Of a stretch of DNA of 64,000 nucleotides, positions 22,501-31,500 are shown in pieces. The notes under the pieces are model-generated. The model was not told the DNA's origin. It ran no database searches and was given only the letters and a program-made list of their open reading frames with translations. How positions within the stretch are numbered: position 1 is the first letter of the stretch; the number at the start of each line of letters is the position of its first letter. The translations under genes were made by a program, and so were the position numbers. Source of the DNA: Bugulina stolonifera (taxonomy: Eukaryota > Bryozoa > Gymnolaemata > Cheilostomatida > Bugulidae); assembly GCA_935421135.1 (NCBI GenBank), contig OW285195.1, forward strand, positions 5,246,701-5,310,700, written 5' to 3'.

Positions 22501-25500
22501 TTCAACCCAGATGGCGTATCAAAGCTAAATAATATTAGTTCATGAAATACAATGTGTATAGCTTCGTAGCAACCTGAGTAAATTTAGCTCTCAAATAAAA
22601 GTTGCAATTGATAATCTCGAACAAACTCAAAAGATCCATTCACCTTTACTTTTGCTTGCCAAAAACAAACTACAATATTTTGTGCATGAATTAGGCTGGT
22701 TCGCTCCCCTCCATTTATATCACGAGTGGGTCAGAAATTTTGTGACCCAATTGAACAGAAGCTGAAACTTAGGTCACAAGTACAGCTAACTTGAAGGAAA
22801 TACAAGTATCAAGCAGCCTCACAATTTCCTCATCCCAGAATGTCTGCATATTATTACAGGATTGTACTAAAGCACTGCCTTGACTCCATTCCCATTATCA
22901 TAGTCTGTGAAAGTTTGTAACAATGTATATATGCAACTCATAGTAGATACATGTAAGTTGAAGCTGTGCCGGGTACATGACGACTTACCTTCGGGCATTA
23001 GATTTAGGACTAGTGCAGAGTACGCAATGTTACTGCACCCAGCTGGTGACCCACATACTTTGGTACAGATATCTGGGTCAGCACACCCCACCGTCTCTGT
23101 AAGTATAAGTGTTCAGTAGGTGGTACATAGTAGCTAGTTAGTGATAATGGCAATGACATCATGATGTTGCCGTTCACATAACATAATGTTCAATATCGAC
23201 CTTGCAACAATATATTATGTTGCTTGAGTGTAAGCCTACTGGTGGACCCTAGTAGATAATTACATGTAATTATCCCTGTCTATGACAAGCTACAACAACA
23301 GAAAAGTCTAGAATCAGTACTTTGGGCGGTATGAAAATTTGGTTCACACAATAATGTAGTAGTGACTGACTTTCTTAATATTATATAGTCAGCACAAATG
23401 TAAGGAGTCATCTTCTCTTAGGCTACTGGTAATACTACATGTAAATATACCTGGATAGAGGACCCTAGCAACCATTCCCGGCATCACCAACAGGAAAAGA
23501 GGAAGCAGCTTCAGTACTGCCGCCAGCAACGTACCAGCCTTGGCGTGTGTAATGTTCTTGGCAGCTAGTGCCCTCTGCACTATGACCTACAAATAGCATA
23601 TGCAATCTGTAGGTTTAAATTCATAGGACCTGTTTTCTCTATGGTAGGTAGCAGATGCTACAGTTAACTGTAAAAGGTATAATCACAGTATAGCATTCAT
23701 CATCTATCTTGCATAAAATGACCCGTGTATCAAGTAACCTAACAGACATGGTTACAGCGTAGCCTTGGCTTCGAATCCCATTGGTTTTTTATATATGGAC
23801 TTCCCCAGTACAACCCCAACTCTCTACTTACCTGATCTGCACACCAGTACCAGAAAGACTTGATTATGGCACCAGAAAGAGCTCCTGGCCAAGGCAAGTC
23901 TGGGCTGAGAGGATCTCTAAAGATATGGAAAGCGTCGTCTAGGGGCATACTACACGTCTGGTTGGAGAGAATGAGAGACCGGGGCACGCTACCATGGTAA
24001 CGATCTAGCAGCTCCGTGTAACCTCCGATCTTCATGAAACCTATAATAGCAGAGATGAATGAATGTCTGTTAAGTATTATTAGAAAATAATAATTGATTA
24101 CAACTTACTGTACACTAGCGGTGCAATACACAAGCTCAGCAAAATTACGACAATTAATAAGCCCAAAAATATTTTCCGAATGCAATTTTGGCATATTATA
24201 GTAATGATTGGCTCCGCATCATTTTCTTGACATGATTTTTTAAATATTGCAATATTTTAGATTTGTATAACTTGATTCAACTACAAGCAAATACCACAAG
24301 TTATCTGCTCAACCAAATACGTGTATGTACCTCATTGAGCATCAACAAGCCATAAGGACATACGTACTTAATATACAGAGCAGAATGGCTCCAGCAACCA
24401 TCAGAATCGTCTGCACAAAGTCTGTCCATATAACAGCTGTCAGACCACCTGTAAGTGTAAGTATTGGAAATCATAAAAGTAGTCACTTACTGACAATCAA
24501 TTGCAGATGCCTATAATTCTCATAGAAACTCGGCAGAAATGTGATATGCAAATGAGAACATGAATAGTGCTTCCATCAGTATTTTCATTGGAACAAATTA
24601 TCTTCTGTCTAAAAGTGCCTATAAATTTAAAAGTACTTGCAACTGTCTACAAGGTACATGTATTTATATCCAAGTGACTGTAGTCACCCAAAAGCAGTTG
24701 TCTACTAACAGGCATCTGTAACCTGTGATTGTATACAAGACGTACCTGTGATATTGCCTACAAGTACCTGTGATTGCCTACAGTACCTGTGATAGTGAAG
24801 AGAGCTGCCACAAACACAATACCTCCAACAGCAGCAAATGTGTCTAGTTTAGTCGCCTGCTCTATAAACACAGTACCAGCAAACACATCTATCTGCAATG
24901 TGTAAGAACTACAGTAAGGAGGGGACAACTCCTTCCACATTTTTACATAGGTTAGACAACTCCTCCCACATTTGATGAAGTTGTGCATGCATCTGTTTGC
25001 TACAACAGTCCATATAATATATGTACTTTAAAAGTACTGAGTGTGAGACATGCAACCATTGTACATGTACAAGGTATCTCGAGTTACAGATACAAGTAGA
25101 AACGTGTGGGCCTACTACCACATCATACATACATGTAGATATACTGCTCTGTAACAGTTCTAAAATTCTGCAGTTTTACAGAGAAACAGGTCTAATATTG
25201 TAATGGTTTCTGTGATTTGGTGCGGTCGTCCTTGGACGACTATCGACCCAGAAATGAAGTGCCTATGAGTGGTAATAGGACTTCGCATTACATGAAAGAT
25301 CGAGCGGTCTCAGTAGCCCAATAACTACCAGAGACGACCCATCTGGTCCCAAGTCTGACCTTCAGACTATACGTTGAAAGAGAGTGATTCGACCTAGTAG
25401 GCGGTTCGCTAAGCGAATGACCTGACAAAAGGAAGTGAAAGTCTCTGTATCAAATATAGATGTGTCTTTATTGAAAGCCAAGTGAAGACTGAGACAATGA

Positions 25501-28500
25501 ACAGTAAAACAGTGCCCTTTATATAGTATAAGGACTTCCGGCCGACGTGGTGTCGGGAAAAGACGACGTGTGGTCGTCCGAAAGTTGCGCAACAAGATGG
25601 CCGCCGGAAGCCCGACGGCCGACCCAAAATAGGTCGGGTTCTACAAAAGTTGCTTATAATGGTCCAATTCATGTACAAAATGAATATCAATGGATTCTGA
25701 GAGGTCGGGCCTCTGTACATGGGTATAAAAGGCATTAAAAGATTTAGATATAATCATGTAACTATATACAATAATATAGGAGTAGAGTACAAGCAGATAT
25801 ATACAATTATGCACACAGAATGAGTGTCAAATGTAAGATACGATTTGGCGTACCATTACAATATTATATCATAAGAATGGTTAAACTCCAACTATCCAGA
25901 AATACCTGAGACGACCTATATTCATATTGATGGGTTTACCATGTACTATAATCTACACATGCATGACAGATCTAGCAAGATATTCAAATAGTGTGCTACT
26001 ATTATTTGGAAAGTATTATAGATAATGCATCTAAGAAAAGACGCACCAAAATTAGACATTAGAACATGGGAAGGAATGGGTACCTGTGTTGTCAGATGTT
26101 AGACAAACCTTTATGGTCATCTAGGTGCTGCCATAGTAAATTGATACTGAGAAACATACTAGGCATAGTTGAAGTTTATCTTTATGCTTACATAGAGCGA
26201 GTAGGGGGGTGGGGGGGCTGTCTAGCCTCCCTCACCCCAACCTCTACAGTCACAATGTCTATAACAACACAGATCTCTACAGATACATACATTATCTGAG
26301 TCTATAGATTCTGTAGAGAGATAATATTGATAGATAAGAATGTGTTGGGTTGTCATCCCTTGCATATATATGTTGTTACTCACAGATATCTTGGTAAAGA
26401 CATACGAAAGGAGAGACATTCCAGATAGAAAGACACGGATTCTTCTTCCTCCAAATCGTAGCCTCAGGTATTCTGGCATAGTGTTACTTCCACTGGCGAT
26501 ATAGACGGGTACAAACACCCACCCCAACACCATGACTATGATCACAGCCTAAAATAAAATATAGTTTAATTATGGAAGAAGTATTGTAGTTGTGTTGACA
26601 TAGCGCTGTGTTAACATACAGTGTATATTACTGAGGAATGCATGACAGTTTTCATACAAAGGGACAGGACCATATTATGATACTAGCAAGGTGGAGGTTG
26701 GCACCATCTCCCCTACTCTCTATTTACAATGTAACTTTCATTCATAGCAGAGGAAATGAAAGTAGTACAACATGATGTAATGTAGAAAGGCAAATAAAGG
26801 CTACAGATAGGACGCTGTCCAGCCTATATGTGAAGTTATCCCCACTTACATGTAGTTCATAATATGCTACACTAAATCCTGTGGCAGCCCCTCCTCCGGC
26901 CAGCCCTAAGAAGTGCTGACTCCCAATATTACTCGCAAAGATGGATGCTCCAACCTGTATCAAGATAACAGTAACAAGTATAGAGTATAATTATGCAATG
27001 CACATGTACACGTACATACATGATTGTAATTATAGTATTGTGATGGTACAGGACATTTGTATACGACCCCAACTCCCGGACGAAGCTCCACCGCACCCTA
27101 AGTGCCTAGTAGTTGTTACAGCGCTACTCACCTGACACTAACATTCTCACAATTAGTGCTCGTATACTTACCTTTAACTACATTGCATGTTCAAAGTACT
27201 TAATTACCGTCTATATATATGTCTCCATGTGTTTATGCTCACTCCTTATTCATGTATCTTACTATATGTTGTTGTACATAGTCACATGAATGTTACTAAG
27301 TCCTTTTTATGCCTTTTATACCCATGTACAGAGGCCCGACCTCTCAGAATCCATTGATATTCATTTTGTACATGAATTGGACCATTATAAGCAACTTTTG
27401 TAGAACCCGACCTATTTTGGGTCGGCCGTCGGGCTTCCGGCGGCCATCTTGTTGCGCAACTTCCGGACGACCACACGTCGTCTTTTCCCGACGTCACGTC
27501 GGCCGGAAGTCCTTATACTATATAAAGGGCACTGTTTTACTGTTCATTGTCTCAGTCTACACTTGGCTTTCAATAAAGACACATCTATACTTGATACAGA
27601 GACTTTCTCTTCCTTTTACTAGGTCATTCGCTTTGCGAACCGCCTACTAGGTTGAACTACTCTCTTTCACTGTATAGTCTGAAGGTCGGACTTGAGATCA
27701 GATGGGTCGTCTTTGGTAGTATTTGGGCTACTGAGACCGCTCGATCTTTCATGTAATGCGAAGTCCTATTACCACTCATAGGCACTTCATTTCTGGGTCG
27801 ATAGTCGTCCAAGGACGACCGCACTAAATCACAGAAACCATTACATTGGTGGCAGCGGTGGGATTCTAAGGTCGTACTCTTACGATACGAAGAGAAGGAA
27901 GGTGACCTCGGACTCGGGTGACCGACCGACCTCATTCTTCAATACTTCTACGGCGATTTAGGACTCGGACCCGGGAACCTTGGATACGAGAAGGTGACAA
28001 ACGCTAAAGTGCACCCATAATTCTCGTGGTTCCGCTGGATGTAGCCCGACCTACGCCGGATCTTCAATCAAAGACCGACCTCGGATCCAGAACAGATTGA
28101 CGGTACTCAGTACGACCATCAGGCCGACCCGGCCTAACAAACTACGGTAGTTAACTAACTACCCGACACCCTACAGACATCAAACCGAGGACGACACGTC
28201 CCCTTCACCAAAGAGGCTCCATCTATACTCAGCAATGGCTAGCGATATAGACAGGCTAGTAGAGGTAATCGGACAGTACATAGAAGTAGCTCGACCTCAG
28301 CCGCCTCAACCCTCTTTCAAGACACCACAGTTCGACGGACAAGGAGACGTCGAGTTCTTTATAGAACAGTTCCTGACCATAGCCGAGGCAAACGACTGGA
28401 GCCCGGCAGCCATGTACCTTCACCTAAGAGAGGCCCTCAAGGGACCGGCACAAGAATGTGGCCGACCCGGCACCTCAGAAGGGATCTTCGAAGCTCTACG

Positions 28501-31500
28501 CGCCCGATACGGGTTAACTGATAAAGAAGCTAGACTCCAGCTCATACAGCTGCGGAAAGATCCCGGCATGTCATTACAAGAACATGCCACCTTAGTCAAG
28601 AAACTTGTACATGTGGCTTTCCAGGAACTACCCGAAGCGCACCGCCGGGTATTGGCTGTGGAAAACTTCAGTAACTCTCTTGAGGACGGGCACCTACAGA
28701 GACACCTCTTGGCAATAAACCCCAGAGATGTGGACTCGGCCGTCCGAGCCGGAAACGACTTCTTGCTCGTCAAGGGACCTTCCCGTGGAAGTAAAGCACA
28801 CCAAATCAGGGCAGTCACAGAACCCGAGCCGGAGACACCCCAAATAAATACAGTGGACTCCGACCTGACCTGGATCAACGACCTGAAAGAGGCCATCCAG
28901 ACACTCAGCCAAGAAGTCAGACGACTTCGAGGACTACTAGACGCCCCCAGAGCGCCAGGACCTCGGAACAGACCCTCCTGGCGGACCAGCAAAAAGCCTG
29001 GTCCCCCTCCTCAACGGACCAATGGGAACACTCCCCCCACATATCCTGAGCCGCCAGTACCCGAGTCGGGAAAAGGCTCCGGCCCGAGACAGTAGAGGCT
29101 GGCACTCGGGCCCTACAAGTTCCTCACGCCTCTCACATTTCCATCTCGGAAGACCGTCCCAAGTATCCGGTCGGCAAGGCCGACCCCCCTTCTAAAACAG
29201 TGACTCAAGTGACGTATGTAAAGCCGCATGTACCTAGCCTGTACATACAAGGACGACTATGTAGCCAAGATGTAACCCTACTCTTGGACACGGGCTGTAC
29301 GACCAACCTAATATCACCCCGCACCCTGAAGAAGCTGCAGAGACCCGACCTAGAGGTCCTACCAGTAAGTCAGCCATATGGCAAGATGGCCGACGGCTCG
29401 ACTCTCAGGTTCGAGGGAATGGTAAGGCTACCTATGGTAGTCGGTCGTACCTTTAGCCAAGAACTGTTCCTCATTGGCTCCATACCAGAAGATGGCGTCC
29501 TAGGGATGCCCTACCTGACTAAACACAAGTGCTCTGTAAACTGCCATACCGCAAAGGTATACACCAGCCGAGATCAATGGCCGTGTGTCAATAGAACGGG
29601 AAGCCCTTATACATTGAGGACGATGCCTGAGATGAAGCCTAGTACGCCTCCGCCCGACGTCGATGACTCATGCCGACGTCAAGGACACCCTACCAGAGGA
29701 TCCAGGGCCGAGGGAGGAACGGATAATTCAGTACCTAGTACACCTGCGCCCGACGTTGATGATCAATGCCGACGTCAAGGACACCCCAACAGAGGATCCA
29801 GGGCCGAGGGAGGAACGGGAAGCTCATCACTTAGTACACCTGCGCCCGACGTCGATGATCAATGCCGACGTCAAGGACACCCCCACAGAGGATCCAGGGC
29901 CGAGGGAGGAAAAGGATCATTACCGCCCAGTACAACTCCGCATGGCGTCGAAGTACAATGCCGACGCCCTGGCCACCCGATAGGGGGGCTAGAAGCCGAG
30001 GGAGGAACAGCGAAGAAAAAGAGGCAAGTAGAGGACCAGGGCCGACAGGCTAAAAAGCCGCGCATCCAGGAGCGTAGACAAGGCACAAACCGCCTCGAGG
30101 AAGGTGCTGTCGACTATTTCCAGCACCCGATATTCCCGCCGCCCGACTGGGGCAGAGGTTCAAAAGGTAGACCCTCCTACGTCCGGATGCTAACGCCCTA
30201 CACTAGGGAAAACAGACCCCTATCATACAGGAGGAAGGCCCGGTGGAAGCGAGGCCGACCCCCAGAGGTTATACTAGAAAGAATTCATCACAAATGGGCT
30301 GCCCAGACGACTACCTATCGTAGGCCGACACGGCCAGGCCCGTGTTTACTCTCCAATTCCACAGACGGATCCGGTGACCCAGACAACCTTGAGATCAAAA
30401 TAGATCTAACAACAGGGGTCAGACAAGTGCACTTCCGCCGCAACGTAGCCCTACTACATGGTGAGAAGCCAGCTGTTGCAGACATAACGTCGCACACCAG
30501 AAGGAGAACCAGGGCAGCCCCCACACCTATAAAAGGCCAGGATCCAGATGGATCCCCCAGTACCTTCACCACCACCACTCAGTCAACACCTAGTCGGACA
30601 ACGGAGCACTCTATTCGAAACTTCTCAACAAGGACGGTGCCCTCCCTAGTCGGCCTACTCATGGACTTGCCAGGTGAGCCAATAGACTTGGACGAGGTAC
30701 TGTTGCTTTTGGACGACGACGACTTATATGCTGATCTCGGGAACTCCTCGAGGGATGAGGTCGTGCCAGTCGGGTCGGGTCATACTGAAGTACCTTCGGT
30801 GCTTCGGGACGATGCCGTCCTAACCGACTCGGACATGCACCGCCTCCCCTCCGGGACGACCTCGGACACGCATATGTACTCCAATGACATTGTACACCAT
30901 GTGACTGAGTCGGGTGACGAAGACGACTCGGCCTACGCAAACATTGATAATCTAAATGATCAACCTCTTGTATCTACACTTTCTCTTATAGAGACCTCTC
31001 CAGAGACGCCTATGCCGCAGTCTCAACTTTGCTGGATCTCTCCACGGACCAGTAGTGATATACGTCGGACAGCCCGATGTAAAGGAAGGAACTCCTATTG
31101 TCGACTATGTAAGCTAGAAGGGACGGAGAACACCATCAAGGCTCACACACGCCAACACTTTACCCAGTTCTTCTGTTCCTGTGGAGTCAGCGCCCGTGAT
31201 GCAGAGACTGTCTATCGGCACCAAAACCAGACAGGCCACGGAGCCATCCAGTATGAAGTGGATTCCCACATGTTCCAGCTTTTCCTCAAGGCGATGAAGC
31301 TCGACAAGAGGGTCGCTTACCCCTCATGCATCCCAGCAGACGTAGGACCGAAACCTTTCACTATACCAGCTCCTCCAGAAGCTGAAGCCAGAGCAGCAGT
31401 GGTGCGACTGACACCTCCTCCTGCCCCAAAGAAAACAAGTAAAAGAAAGTCGCCCTGGGAGCGACTAGGCAGTCCAAAGCGACCACAGACTCGTATGGAC

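Noticed and set aside
27309..27650. 113-codon open frame in each LTR
   Set aside because: It crosses the LTR TATA box and poly(A) signal and is identical in both LTRs because they are recent copies; no coding sign.
28420..28992. 190-codon minus-strand frame over gag
   Set aside because: Antisense shadow of gag with no motifs.
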